A stretch of 64,000 nt of DNA from Cristatella mucedo (GCA_009760855.2 WPIO01000055.1:2403501-2467500); one strand, 5' to 3'; positions 43,901 through 58,977 are shown, numbered from the stretch's first letter. Notes: generated by a model from the sequence alone, not told the origin. Translations and numbers: made by a program.

Positions 43901-45330
43901 TTATATTTTTACGATTCCTTGATAAAATCATTTTACTAGTATTACTTTTCCTCCGGTAAGATTTACATAGCTCCGACCGAGCTGAATGTGTCCGTTGAAG
44001 GCTAAATCTCTCATTACGCCTCTCAGTAAAGCTTGCGCGTGTAACAAGTATATCTATGCTGTTTATCTTTCACCACTCCGCCAGGGGAAATGAGGCAGGT
44101 GCTTGGCGGCACTTTCCATAGATTATCCAGCCTCCGCTTCCGTCCTCGCGGCCATGAACTTGAACCGCGCTTTTTCCCTCATCCTTTCTAACGACCGAGA
44201 ACGGACTACCTCTACGAGTTGGCGACGTCGGTCACGACGACCGACGAAAGACGGATTGAAATCATGACACAAAATGGAGTCAGCAGCGGCTTAAGACTTA
44301 ACAGCAGAGTCACGATCTATGAGTGACTAAAATAAAGTTGTCTCGACTCTAGTGCCTAGCAACTGTAGCTAGCGAACGCTTCGTTTACACGGGGCTTTAG
44401 TGATCAGTCCTCCTGAATATATACAGGCGCCAGAAGCGATCTGGACACCCAGCACTCATCTAGTCGGTACTCTAATTATATAAACGTTGATTTACCTGAG
44501 ACGTTGGGCAAGGCAGGAATACATTACTTTACTGCCCATTTTTGCCGTATAATTCAACTATGGAAAAATACCGGAATTATCGAGTACTCACAGCATTTCC
44601 GCCGGCGCCGAAGGGCCCTCTAGTTAGTTAGGCTTCGCGTTCCGACTTGACCCGACTCGCTTTTCGCTTCTTCTTTTCAAGAATTTGCAGCTCCTGGAAC
44701 GAGATGGAGTTCTGCTGGGACGCAATACAAATGTCCCGTTACTATTTTGGTCGCTATCCTGTGTACACAGGTACATCTTTGTGACCTAGTAGTTAGCGAG
44801 GTAGGTACGCTGGGGGAAGCTGAGGTCCTAGGCTCAAATCGCGGTGTCCGATAGAACGCTTCCGCCGGAAATCACCCCAACCCGGTTGTACGCTACGAAG
44901 GACTGACGTCAGGGCGGCAGGATTGCAGTCCGAAGGGTGCTCCAAAAGCACCCTCGGCAGTCCAGAGGGTCTGACTCACGCGCCACTAAGGTCGCAAGAA
45001 TCGCCCTCTCTTATTCGCACGTAAACGTTTACGCATTTATAATACACGGTCATGCAAGCGTTTCCACACGATAGCTCAGATTTATCCTTGCATGCTTGAG
45101 CCGTATTTGCATTGACAGTTTTTTGGGATGCTACCGGCGTGCGCACGTGACCCTGCGGTACAATCCTGCGATGCATTCTTCGGTAATTAATCCTACGGCA
45201 CGTGACACGATCCTCGCTAGCGCTCTCGCCGTCGCTTTTTCTTCGCATTTTTCATTTACCGCAGAATTTTGCAGAGTGCTCGCAATGACGCATACACGTG
45301 TACGACACTTCCTCCAGAAACGTTCGGACA
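43901..45330. other. No gene recognised
   Basis: AT-rich after the RLE-LINE end, then mixed composition. A short tRNA-SINE-like piece (GTGACCTAGTAGTTAGCGAGG...GGTCCTAGGCTCAAATCGCGGTG) lies near 44788. No coding family seen. Confidence 0.5.
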
Positions 45331-45334
45331 CCGC

Positions 45335-45675
45335 GAGTCAAAGGGTGCGGAACTCGCCACCGCCGAAATGGTTAGGCAGCGACATCGTCTTTCCGGCTGC
45401 CGGTCCTCGGCGGCGAACCCTTTCCGGCCGTCTTGCGCCGCTACTTCTGCGCGTCTCGCTTCATCTTTGTTGCGAGAGAAGTCAGTTGGCTATGTTTTGT
45501 TGGCTACGTTGATATTTTTCGCGGCTGTGAGCTGCTTTGCGGCGGACCAGTAGCCAAGTGGCCGCCGCGTTTTGAATGTTTCCGAAACACGGCGTCCCAA
45601 TATACGGCATATGTACGGCGTCTAGAAAGAGATCCAGTTCTCTGAGGGCACTATGCTCATTTGCTATCATCATTA
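45335..45675 (+). mobile_element. Diverged LINE-B-like 3' fragment ending in a LINE-A-type tail
   Basis: GGAACTCGCCACCGCCGAAATGG and GTTGCGAGAGAAGTCAGTTGGCTATG resemble the LINE-B 3' region. 45608-45670 is the LINE-A-type tail (TCTAGAAAGAGATCCAGTTCTCTGAGGGCACTATG). Confidence 0.55.
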
Positions 45676-45774
45676 TTATCCCTCAAAGCTGGCTGAGCCG
45701 ATCGTCCGTGGCAAGACTTCAGTCCGAAGTCTTCGGGCTGCCGTGAAATCGGGCTATCGCAGCCGCTCCGGCCC

Positions 45775-45885
45775 CCTGCGGTCCTGTGTACTGGGGAATA
45801 CAGTCCTGTGTACTGTGTAGTGGGATTACAGTCCCGTGTACACTGCTGCAGTCCTGTGTACTGGGACTGCTGTCCTGCGCTGTTG
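45775..45885. repeat. Imperfect tandem repeat based on gtcctgtgtactggg
   Basis: Four to five diverged copies (CAGTCCTGTGTACTGG and variants). Confidence 0.75.
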
Positions 45886-46359
45886 ACGTGCTCCCCTTAC
45901 AGCTTGTTTAAAGGGCTTGGAGAGAGAGAGTTTCACTTCTCTGAGGCGTATGCAGAATATCCCTCTTCTTATTTCGATGTGTACTGACTAGTTGTAGATA
46001 AGCGATGCGATTGCACCAGCGAGCTGCTGCTCTACGGTGTGGCAATATAGAGAGTGGCACCGCCCTTGCCGCCCTTTGATTGATTTACCTGTATCGTGTG
46101 GAGCATTGATTTACCTGTATCGTGCCAGCAGCTAGTGTGGAGCTTCGATCGACGTGGCGGCAGGAGCAGGCTGCGTCACCTTTCGCCGACAGCAGCCAGA
46201 ATGGAGCGAGCGAAGAACGGCGGTAAGGAAGAGCGCAGAGATGTTTCACTTCGGATAGCGGGCAGCCGGGCTGAGAAGTATGCGACCATACTTCTCCTTG
46301 CACCGTCTTTCATGCACTGTTTCTGTTGAATGCACTCTCTGCGTGCCCTTTGCCAGAGC

Positions 46360-46685
46360 GATCATATTTCTTGAGCAACTTCTTCGTGAACGGTATTAGA
46401 AATATCCATGCAGAAGTTATGCATGGTGTGCTGGCTGCATTCAAATGCAAACAGAAACTCGTCACTTTTCAGGCAGTTTCTAGAAGAGATAATTGCGTTT
46501 GGATTATCGCAGATTAGTGTGAACACAGGTGGATCAAATGCAAACAGAAACTCGTCACTTTTCAGACAGTTTCTAGAAGAGATAATTGCGTTTGGATTAT
46601 CGCAGATTAGTGTGAACGCAGGTGGATTTTTGAAGTATGTCTTCAGTGGCAATCCGCAGTCTTGGCTCATCATCTTCGCTCTCAT
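46360..46685 (-). pseudogene. Possible hAT-type transposase remnant with internal 93-base duplication
   Basis: Minus strand encodes FTLICDNPNAIISSRNCLKS followed by FLFAFECSQHTMHNFCMDI. The C-x2-H-x3-N-x4-D-I pattern resembles the core of hAT transposases, where a metal-binding Asp segment precedes a Cys-His-Asn block. The segment FTLICDNPNA...FLFAF occurs twice in frame because of the tandem duplication. Family call is tentative. Confidence 0.4.
46441..46626. repeat. 93-base tandem duplication
   Basis: 46441-46533 and 46534-46626 differ at only two positions (GGCAG/GACAG; ACACAGG/ACGCAGG). 93 is a multiple of three, so open frames run through on both strands. Confidence 0.97.
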
Positions 46686-47560
46686 TCAGATCGCTTTTGA
46701 ATCTCTATCCGTGAATCGGCCTGCTGATCGTCGCCAACAGCCGACGCTTGCAATCGATCAGCTTTCCCAGAAGATGCTTTCTTTCTGCGCTAGCTTGCGG
46801 GACTCAAATCCGCGTGGAAATGCTCGAGAAAGAAAGGCATTGGTCCGCATGCCTTCTCGTTGATGACCTGCTTATGCAAGATGGTGGTCGCTCGATCCCC
46901 GCACACACACAAATAAGATTCCAGCTCGCGATTTTCGAAATGCACTCAGTTTGCACTCACTCGTACTCGTCAATCATCGACTTATCACCCAAATCAGGCG
47001 ATTTCAGAGTGAACGAAGCCAATCCGAGGAACTTTCGCCAATCCACTACGTCCAAAGCCGGGAATCCAAATGCTGCGCTTCGGTGAACTGCCTATGCAAA
47101 CAATGCGTCATCGTGCTGTCCACGAGTTTTTTAAGGTGTCGTCGCCGGCCGGCCTGCTCTTACTCGTATTGGACGACGTTGTCTGCATTTTGTAATCGGC
47201 ACTTAATGCCTTCCGCCGTCTGAACTTGTGTATGCTGCTTGGACTCTTAGAGACCCGATGCCTCTGGGCAGTTCCCTGCACCAGTTCCAATGGGCATTGA
47301 GTCGAGCTTCTGCTACGATCGCTGATTGACCGACCGCATGCTCTGAAGCTCTTGTATACTCAAAAGCGAAGCGCTCCCAGATAGGGTCCTGCTCTCTCGT
47401 CATCGCTAGGAACTGCAGCGAGACGACAAGTCAGGCGGTAGCTGCCAGCAGCGTTAGAGCCGTGCGGTTAGGCTGGACTGGATTATGTGAAGGCAATGTG
47501 AATCGTGTGACGTGCAAACTGTAAAGTGCGCGGTACGGGGAAAGGGCCACTTGCAGCTGT
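46630..47560. other. No gene recognised
   Basis: Open stretches occur on both strands but none matches a family I know and no splice or poly(A) pattern supports them. Part may belong to the same decayed element as 46360-46685. Confidence 0.45.
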
Positions 47561-47569
47561 CCACGACTA

Positions 47570-47660
47570 ATAATAATTTGCATAGCGTCATCAGAGAAGT
47601 GAATTTCTCGCTAGGCACTTTACAGATGCTGCAAATGAAGCATTACCAAACGTTTAGTGG
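47570..47660 (-). mobile_element. LINE-A 3' tail (reverse)
   Basis: TAATAATAATTTGCATAGCGTCATCAGAGAAGTG...CTAGGCACTTTACAGATGCTGC, the reverse complement of the LINE-A terminus. Confidence 0.65.
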
Positions 47661-47814
47661 TAACATTCGCAAGCAACAGCCATAGTGTTGACTATTCAGG
47701 GACCATATAAAAGGTATCGAATTGTACAGCATAATTACTGGGCTATACTAAACAACTACTTTTAATCCGTATGTAATACATCTTGAAGCGTACAAATCAA
47801 TAAAGAATTCGTAT

Positions 47815-48135
47815 GCAGTATCGTGTTATCAAACCACAAATCTCAAATCCTTTGGAGACAGTGCCTTTTAGTTCTTATGCTACCAAAGCCTGGAACTCAC
47901 TACCGACATCTGACTTGTCCACATTTCAAGAGAAACTATACGTGTCATATTTATCACAGCATTCAGTGGGTCCTGTGATTCTTCCTTTGTGCTTATGAGT
48001 GCTGATACGGTGCATGCTGCCACTAACCATGTTTTTCCTGTGGTTTATTGAGCTAACCATTCGATCGCGCTTCGTTTGCAGCAATGTAGTGCCTAGAAAG
48101 AGATTTGAGTTCTCTAGGGCGCTATATCAAATGCA
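47815..48135 (+). mobile_element. LINE-A 3' fragment
   Basis: AAATCCTTTGGAGACAGTGCC, CCAAAGCCTGGAACTCACTACC and the tail TAGAAAGAGATTTGAGTTCTCTAGGGCGCTAT. Confidence 0.75.
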
Positions 48136-49400
48136 CTATTGTTATTTGCAGCTTTTGAAACGCCATGTTTACATACCCACTTGCCATGGCAACAAGTAGT
48201 TCTTACTTAAAAAACACACTAGTCATCCCTCGTTTATGGCGGTTACTCATTTCTAGACTCTACTGTTAATGTCCACGAAGGATTCTGAATTTAAAAATCG
48301 AACATTTTTGTAGTTAGGCCATTGAAAACCTGTCCACGACCCATTAAGGTTCTTAACAGTAGACATGAAATAACGTTCCTTTAGTCACCATTACACTATT
48401 GGGCATAACTAAATATATTGAACGGAATATAAATAAAGTGGAAACGAGAACGACAATATCCTATAATAACCATACATAGAGGATGAGTCAATTGATGACA
48501 CAAATAAAACTATATGCGATTTGTCTTGGTTTCATCACACCCGGTTTTGGAGGTTATTGTGGCGTTTGAGCGGCACTTATGTATTAGGGGGTGCTCGGAT
48601 GCATAGGACTACATTACATACAAACCTTGACCCTTTAGGAGACATTGTTTGCTGAATCAATACATCCTATACGTATTGGTCGTTATCGTAGCTAACACTT
48701 AGTAAGATTGCAAATCACCTTACGTGCTTTCGTAATGATGCTAATTATTACCCGCGTGTAAAAAAAATACTAGGTGATTGCCTGCCGTAAAATACTAGGT
48801 GAACTGCTGCTTTGGTATAGCGACAGAAGAGCCTTTACGTTTATCACCATAGGATTCTAACGACCTCGGTCATGAAAAGCAACTGCCATACCTGTATGCT
48901 ACATAGTGCTTTCATGATGTAGCAAACAGTATATAGAAAACGGCACGGTTCTCTTTAATCTCTTTACAAGCAAAAGATCCCGGTACCCACAATTATTCCG
49001 CTAAGTCGAATACCTTAGGATGCCTACGAGACACGACTCAAAGCATACTGATTCAGTGGCACCTTAGGCAACCTGTGTTCCAGTATGAGTCACTCAGAAG
49101 GTAACTCTTGATAGAGCAAATCTTTTGAACAGGTGCTAAATGCCTACAATCTCCTATATGAAGTTTTCAAGCAGAGGGTTATAACTCACAAATTGACCGG
49201 TTTTAAATCATGTTGCACAGTGGATTGGAATCTGCCTAGAAGCCTAGTTTTAAGCAAGAAGTCGTACAGACATGAATTGGTGCACATGCTCCAATCAAAA
49301 GCAGATATCACTACTACAATAACAAAAGACAATCACAACAACTCATCAAAAGTTGATATATTTTCGGTTCAGCTATCGTAGCATGACTGCACAGATGCAA
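48136..49400. other. No gene recognised downstream of RPS23
   Basis: AT-rich sequence with a SINE-A relic near 48755-48905. It should contain the RPS23 cleavage/polyadenylation site on the minus strand, but I see no canonical AATAAA close to the stop; an AATATA-like variant lies near 49356-49362. Confidence 0.4.
48755..48905 (-). mobile_element. SINE-A relic (reverse)
   Basis: Only fragments are clear (GCGACAGAAGAGCC, TATCACCATAGGATTCTAACG, GACCTCGGTCATGA). Confidence 0.5.
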
Positions 49401-49401
49401 G

Positions 49402-51720
<2,319 letters not shown>

Positions 51721-51730
51721 GATGGCGGCT

Positions 51731-51739
51731 GAAAGGAAG
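51731..51739 (-). promoter_or_regulatory. 5' TOP-like motif at the RPS23 transcription start
   Basis: Read on the minus strand, CTTCCTTTC lies 10 bases before the ATG, preceded by GT and followed by AGCCGCCATC. A C followed by pyrimidines at the cap site is the translation-control signature of ribosomal-protein mRNAs, giving a 5'UTR of about 19 bases. The exact start is inferred. Confidence 0.65.
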
Positions 51740-52447
51740 ACGGTACCACGTGCCGGGGCGACGGAAGCGAGGCTCGCATCCGGTACGTCACAGCCGGAGG
51801 CACCTGATCATGTCGTCTACTTCGGCGCTCCTCCTTTTGGTGCAAGTCGGCCTAGTCGTTTGCGGTCATGGCGTTCCTGTTTTACTTTGGACGTCAGCAG
51901 AGTGAGTTTAGAGCTCGTCGCTCTCTCATTTCATTCCGGTTTGGCGAGAGGAATCGCACGCGCTCGTTTGCAACTGTGCGAATGCTGCGCGAATTCAGCT
52001 GCCTTCGCACGTCGAGCTGGTCAGTACTGGTTAGCCCTGTTGTGGGCGGTCGGACCTACGGCCTCCGAGGCCCTTGGCCTACCCATTTGCCCTGCCTGTT
52101 CCTAGAGCTTTCTCCATTGCGCTCTGCGGTCGCACGCAGCGTCCCTGTGAAAAGTGTAGCCCCTCAACCGAGCGCCCTACGCTCGGTGGGCTGCTGGGTG
52201 GGTGGGTGGGTGGAGAGAGGTCACGCTTAGGTCGTCGTAGGCTGCTTTCGGAAACCTTTCGAACTCCGAGCAGAGCTTCTATTATGCGTTAGCGATGAGT
52301 GCTAATCACCTACGCGTACCTTCTATTCACATCAGGGACGCGGTTACGCAGCAAGGCGAGCAACGGTTTAACCAAGCTTGATATCTCATGTGCCGCCCGC
52401 CCCTGCGGATGTGCTGCGTTTGAACTCTTTTTGAGGTAGATAGAAAG

Positions 52448-52493
<46 letters not shown>

Positions 52494-53330
52494 GAAGTGA
52501 TCGAGGCTGCCACGAACGCCGAGGAAGCGTTTTCGTCCCATCGGTAGGGGTCGTCATTCATCCTGCATTGTTATGCTGGGACACTGGGATTTTACCTCCA
52601 GACCAAACTGGCTCGATCTGGCCCTCGCATTGCTTCGTAAGAAGTAGCAGCTGTCGTGAGCAACACGTTTACCAAATCAAGCAGGCTGCCGCTCTCCCAC
52701 CTCCACGGTGGATTGGCCGAAGGCTTTTCGGGGCTACCTGCACCCCCCCACTGTCGTCTGCTAGTGCAGCAGGCGCCGCTCTAGCAGCTTCGCGAGCCTT
52801 TTGAAATTTATGAGTGGCAAGGGTCATTGCTTGTGACGTAAGACGCCTGCTGTTCAATCCGCGAAGCCGACCTTTACTTACTCTGCTGTCACTTTATTCT
52901 GAAGTATGTCGGGAGGGGTGGGCTGACCGTTGTATAAATCCGGCGTCGATAGATATACATTTCTACAAGATCTACATTTCAAGATCTTTCAAGATCTACA
53001 TTTCAGCCCAAGATCTACATTTCTCGCTGCCTTTGGGTGCCAGTGTTTTTGGAATAGCAGCAGCCAGGCTTAAGAGCTGCTCCAGGCTCTCGTAAGCTTA
53101 AAGTTCGTAGTGCAATAGGTGCATGGTGCATAGGAAAGCTTGAAAGAAAAGGCAAGTTCACATGCATGGACGCACGGAAGGGTAGGAGGAACAGGTGTCT
53201 TTAGTAGCTGAGACTTACAAAAAATCATGCTGCAAAGCCAATGCAGGTGGTGACAGAGGTCAGAAGCAAGGCTCAGACTTTCGATGTGCACGAACTGAAG
53301 GCCCAATCACCAAAAGATTTCAATTCGGTG
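51740..53330. other. RPS23 upstream region, no further gene recognised
   Basis: 51740-52300 is GC-rich and CpG-rich and is probably the RPS23 promoter. A (GA)n tract lies at 52450-52492. A short tandem of GATCTACATTTC occurs at about 52965-53025. Nothing codes convincingly. Confidence 0.5.
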
Positions 53331-53339
53331 TTAGAATGT

Positions 53340-54060
53340 TAGAAACGGCTGGACTGGAAAGCACACTGGAGTAGAAGGGATGTCAGAAGGGTTAGGCTTG
53401 TGCTAGCAAAGGAAGCTACCTGTATGCTAGAGAGACAGAGAGGAAGAGACAGGCAGACAGAGATACAGACAGACAGAGAGACAGACACAGAGATACAGAG
53501 TGTATTGTGTGTGTGTGTGTGTGTGCGCGCGCGCGCGTGTGCACGCCCATGTGTGTGTATGTGAGGATCTTGAAGTCGATCCGATGCTTGAGAGAGAGAG
53601 AGAGAGAGAGAGAGTCAGTTAAGCTCAGACAGAAGTGTTGCGATGTGACAGCTGCACGGCATTAGGGTGATGTCCTAAAACGTGAAGGCGACTCCTCTAG
53701 GGTTGTGTGTAACTATTCGCTTGATTCCATGGTCATCAAGCTTCAGAAGGACCATCATCGTCAGTGTGAATATGGTCGATGCAGGCTACAAGGGAGGTGA
53801 GTAGAGCCGGATACAGACCAAGATGCTGCGAAGGATCGGTCTGCAAGGGTGTAGTGCCGAAAGGGTCACAAGGTCGAATGTCATAAGCGATGAAACGAAA
53901 GCCGTGATTGTGTTCTTCGATGGCATCGGCCAGAAGTTAAGTATAGATAGTGAAAACAATATGGGATCTAAGACTGAACCCTGAGGTGGTTCGTACTTCA
54001 AGGCCTTCCACAGAAGGCCGAAAGTTCTTTACATCCACTCTCGGATAGCTTTCAATTCGA
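53340..54060 (-). mobile_element. Diverged L2-like LINE reverse-transcriptase fragment
   Basis: Minus strand reads YEPPQGSVLDPILFSLSI (RT domain with P-Q-G-S) and a frame-shifted YDIRPCDP-like region. It is far more diverged than LINE-A, with (GT)n and (GA)n insertions near 53508 and 53590. Confidence 0.6.
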
Positions 54061-54077
54061 TGGGATCATGAAAAAAT

Positions 54078-54216
54078 ATAATTCATTCATATAGCGCCCC
54101 AAGAGAACTTAATCCCTATTCAGGCGCTTTACATGTGCCTCGGGTCTCGAGCCCACGACCGCAGTCAGACCTTGGTCGGGGCGAGCACCGTAACCTCTAG
54201 ACCAAACCAGCTCGCC
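54078..54216 (-). mobile_element. SINE-B copy (reverse)
   Basis: Reverse SINE-B with tail ATTCATTCATATAGCGCCCC and head CCTCTAGACCAAACCAGCTCG, upstream of the Ac45 gene. Confidence 0.85.
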
Positions 54217-54426
54217 GATCATGCACTGCCTCGGCTGCCTATGCGTAGGCATAGAATGAGGCGCTCCAAATTAATGTGGAGGTTCATCGTCTCGACTTTT
54301 GTAACACGCCACTCGAAGGTCTTCAAGCCTATCCAGGCTTGGCTTGGAAGTAGTGAAAAGTCTGCTTGTCTGTTCGCCAATGCCACATTGCAGCACTTGT
54401 CACTGACCTGCACTGCTGGCTCCCAA

Positions 54427-54540
54427 TAAAAATAATAATAGTAATGATAATGCCAAGAATGCATTTGTACATTTTTCTCAGATAATCAAATCTCTTTCTA
54501 AGCACTTTGCATATGCTGTAAGGGAAGCATGTCATCGTGC
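54427..54540 (-). mobile_element. LINE-A 3' tail (reverse)
   Basis: AATAATAATAGTAATGATAATG then CAAATCTCTTTCTAAGCACTTTGC, the reverse LINE-A terminus. Confidence 0.65.
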
Positions 54541-54544
54541 GACA

Positions 54545-55010
54545 TAACGGCTTAAAGGTTTTGTCACTCGGTTTTTAGGTCCCTTCATACTTAGTCTCAG
54601 TCCTGCTTGTCCTAACCACTTCCAAATCATGCTTGGCATTGTACCGCCAGCTCGTCCGAATCAATATGTTTGGCGGTGTGTTGAGCCAACCTCAAATCTT
54701 TTGGAGACTCTTAGCCTCTTTGCTTTAATTCGTAGGTTCCCACAGCCTGGAACTCACTCCCGACTAATGTCACGACATTCCTTCCTGACTTAATGATATT
54801 TAAGCAGAAGCTACATGCTGCCAGTTGCTCACAGTATGAATGCTGGGTCCTTGTAAGTTGTCCTCTTTGTGCTTATTCATATGGTCGAAGTGAATGTTAC
54901 CACTAACCATGTGCACAGGCTTCCTTTGGAGCATATGCAAAGTGGATAGAAAGAGATTGAGCTCTCTTAAGGCGCTATACGGATGTCTTAGCATTGTTGC
55001 TTCTATTAAA
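54545..55010 (+). mobile_element. LINE-A-like 3' fragment
   Basis: TTTTAGGTCCCTTCATAC, CTCAAATCTTTTGGAGACTC, CACAGCCTGGAACTCACTCCC and the tail TAGAAAGAGATTGAGCTCTCTTAAGGCGCTATAC. Confidence 0.7.
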
Positions 55011-55440
55011 TCGTGTCAGATGCTGCAGAGTGATATGAGAGAACTAACATAAAGCATAAAGGTCTGACCCTGATCAGCATTGATCAGGTCATCCATTCAT
55101 AGTAAGGCCCCAGTAGCACAGTTTGTGGGCTCCTACACACTTGCCTTGTGCATGTACAGCAGACCCATTATTTGCTTCTCTGCCGTAAGTTCTGTTGGGT
55201 CTTAGCCCCCAGGTCAATGCCCACGCTCTTTCTTTGCTCGCAAGTGCTGTTGCAGCCTTGTCAGTGCTATGTGTTGCCCAAAGCCATTTTGCTAATGCCG
55301 AGGAACCAGATGCAGCCGCTCGTTTTGCCCCGTTATCTCTGCACGCTCTGTCTGCTAGTGTGGGCCGCCATTCTTTGAGCGTGCGAAACGGTGCTCGCTT
55401 GCGCGGAAAAACCCGATGCTCTCGCTGCCATTGGACGCTT

Positions 55441-55530
55441 TATAATAATAATAATAATAATGTTAATGCACTTGATAAAGTGCCCTGAGAGAACTCAATC
55501 TCTTCCTAGGCGCTTTACCTTTGCTGCATT
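55441..55530 (-). mobile_element. LINE-A 3' tail (reverse), just upstream of the Ac45 exon
   Basis: (TAA)n followed by TGCACTTGATAAAGTGCCCTGAGAGAACTCAATCTC. It ends 27 bases before the Ac45 exon acceptor at 55557, so it lies in the presumed first intron. Confidence 0.85.
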
Positions 55531-55557
55531 GTTTCTCGCTCTTGCCAACCGCTGCAG

Positions 55558-58500
55558 CGTGCCTTGGTGCCTAAGTATGATGCTCACTCGTCCGGCGCTC
55601 CATTTCGTTCCAGCTTGCCGAACGAGGTTCCCGTGCCGCTGGCTGGCCACAGCTTGCGCCAGCGCGACTTCCAGGACACCTACTTGAAGGCGCTGAGCCC
55701 GGGAAAAGTGCTGGTTGCGTTCGTTCAAGACGAGGTTGGCTTCCGGTCGAGCCGTCGACGCCGCGTGCTTGCGCGCTCTGTTTTTGCCCGAAGGCGCCTC
55801 TGCCCGACCTCGAGCACTCTTTGCCACTTTCTTTCTGATGTTTGCAGCTGGGCCTGGAGGATTTCCTGCAGTACCGAAATGCGTTCAAGAGCGTGCAAGT
55901 AGGTGCCGATCGATCGATCGATCGCTGCCGTCACCTGCGGCTTGCTCGAGGCTTGCCGGTGCCCGGGTGCTCGAGCTGAATCAGCAGCGCCCCAGTGTCC
56001 CTGGTGCGCTAGCATCCGCTCGTCCTACCCTTCTCGAATGGCTGCTCTCGTCCTGTCATTCTTGCACGCGCGCACGTTGCTCTATCTCTCTCTCTCTCTC
56101 TCCCAGGGTCTGATGCAGCCCGAGCGGTCGCTGACCTTTCCGTCCGTGTTCGACCCGATGGCGGCAGTGAGGAGCGAGGCAGCAGGCGGAGGCCACTCGA
56201 CGACGCTCGAGCTCAGCGATCCGGAGGAGGCAGAGCGCCTGCTGCCCTCGCTGCAACTCGACGCCAACTCTGCTCTCTTCGTTCGTCTGCATCGCACTTC
56301 CGGCGCAGCTACGGCAGCGTCGATGCGCGAGGCGATGCAGCGGAACGGTGAGACTGATCGCCCGCGCCATGCCTGCCCCCAGGCGGCCGGCAGCGCTGCT
56401 GCCGCCGCCGGCCGCCTGTCGAAAAGGCACTGCTGCTGCCGAGGCAGGGTGCCTCCTCGTGCCCGAGGGCCCTCAGAGAAAGCCTTGGAGGCAGCGGTTG
56501 GGGTGGGGCTACCAGTAGTAGTGGGCAGGAGTCCACGCGATGGGAACGTCTGGGCCCGCTGCTCCGGCCACATCAACTCGCGCCGAGCGGCCCTGAGGCG
56601 CAAGAAGCGTGCAAACGTCGGACAGCCGACGCCGATTGGCTGTCTGACAGTGTGACCTCATTCGAGTCGGACGCTCTCGCTGCTGCTGCTGCCCGTGCTG
56701 CAGGCCGCTGCCGGCTCAACTTCTGTCTGTCTGTCTGTCTGCCTGCCTGCCTGTCTGCCTGTCTTCGCATTTTATTCATTTCGCTCGGCTCGCAGGACTC
56801 TGGCCCATGCGCGGCCGATTGACTTACTTTGCCATCTGGTCCCTGTCGATGGCCAAGTGCCAGTACCGAGTGCCTGATGCTTGTGCCGTCGCGCGCTGCT
56901 GCTTCGCTCGTCAGCACCACGTGGTTTTATTTTGCAGACGCGCTTATGGACAAGGTTGTCGGGAGACTCGCTGAAGCAGCGCTGCCGTACGTGGCAGTGT
57001 ACACGACTCACAAGCTGCGGGTAAGTGGCTGGCTTCGTACCTGCTTCTTGTGACCACTGCATATCGTGCTATTTGCTTTATTTACGGCCAATGAGCAGGG
57101 AGGTGGGGGAGAAAGAGAGGATGAGAGAATGAGAGAGACAGGCAGAGTCCGTGCCTTTCTGCCTTCGCACTGAGCGCCAATTGCGGCCTCCGGTTTCTTG
57201 GAGTGCTCGCATCTCCGCTCTCCACTGCTGTGTTTTTGCGACCACTCCCCCTTCCCCCTCCCCGCCGGTTTTTGCCATTTATTCTTATCAGAAGCCATCA
57301 TTCCCACACAATAACCTAACCCTCCTACATTTGGGACGTGTCGAAAAAGGCACCCTTTCATTCTAGGTATCCTCCATCTGGGCGTCGTCCTCTTTTTGGC
57401 CGACCTCCCTTGCAAAATCTGTTTCTCTGCCGATGAAATGGATTTTCGAGGGTGATAAAAACGAGGCACTCTCGATCCGTCTCGTGCTGCCGAGATCGGC
57501 CCCAAGCAGCTGTTTATCTATCTCGTCCTTTCAGGCTGCTCGTGATGCGATCATTCAAGGCGCCGGACGAAGACTTCTTGCAACAGCCGCCAATGGCACG
57601 CAGTCTGGAATCCAAGGCTTTTTGCTGACAGGCAGCACGGTCAATGCCAGCGCCTGCGCCATGCTTTATGTCGACAGCATTTCCCTCAGAGTTCAGCTTG
57701 ACCCAACGAACAGCTCTTGGACCACTGCCGTGTTCGACAAGACTTATCTCAACGGCAGCATCCAGTGCTACTGCGGTGCGATCGATAATGTCACCAAGAC
57801 CGCGCCCCCGTGTGCACCCATGTCCGGCAACTCCTCATTACCGTGAGTGCGCACGCACTCTGGGCGCTCTTCAAAGATGGCCGCATTTTTTCTCCCTTCG
57901 CACGGTTCGCCTCATCCAGCTGGCATAGCGTTCTCGTTGGCAGGATGCCGAACATCACGAGTGCCGTCATCAATTTGTACATCCCTGGCCCATACCATAC
58001 GGTGAACTCCAGTCTGACTATAAATACGTTCTCGATCAGGTAGGTCCAGAGGCGGCTTGCGGCAGCAGCACCGGATCTTTGTCCCGGCACAGGTGGAAGT
58101 CGGGAAAGAGGATCGCCCCCTCCTCCCTGCATTTCAAACGAAGCCGCTCGCTCTGACTCGGTAGCCGCTACCAATGATGGATCGGTCGCTTGCTCGCTGT
58201 AGTCTCACCATGGCACTCGATACCCGCTACACGAGCAAGTGGTGGGTGGCCAAGCAGATGGTCGTCAAACTGGACAACACGAGCGTGACGTACGTTAACA
58301 ACCCTGAGCTGGACGCCATCACGGCACCGATGCAGGCATCATACCACTGTTGGAAGCAGCCGAGCTTGTACTCAGGCTCGCCGAGCAGCTTGCCGAATGA
58401 CACGTCGTATTGGGCGAACTGCACGGGACCGATATGCTACAGCAACGCCGGCTCAGGCAGTTTCAGGCCATTTTATTTGACATTTACCAATCTGCAGGTG

Positions 58501-58910
58501 AGAGCCGCGCTCGGTGCGCGGTCGAAGGTGTCGAGCGTCAGAAGATGTCACATGTCAGAAGATGCCACTCGAGAGTGTTGTGCCAGTTTGTGCGCTGCCG
58601 CTCGCAGGAGCAGCTCGAAGGCCAGGGGGAGGTGTCCGCAGGTGCGGCATGGTAGCAGCGTGCGTCTTTTTCGATGAGAATGCTGGGCGCTAGCTGGGCA
58701 TTGAGTACCCCCCCCCCCCCCGATGTCGGATTTGTCACTGAGCCACGCCTGTCGTTCTTGCTGCCCGTAGAGGAAGCTGGCTTTTGCACGCAAAAAGAGT
58801 AGTAGAGACAGAGAGAGGGAGGGAGGGCGACAGAGAGAGACAGATAGAGGGAGGGAGAGAGACAGAGAGAGGGAGACAGAGAGAGGGAGGGAGGGAGACA
58901 GAGAGAGAGG

Positions 58911-58977
<67 letters not shown>

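Noticed and set aside
55903-56655. 250-aa open frame on the plus strand in the Ac45 region
   Set aside because: Only 56107-56347 is exonic (splice sites and family match); the rest is intron read-through.
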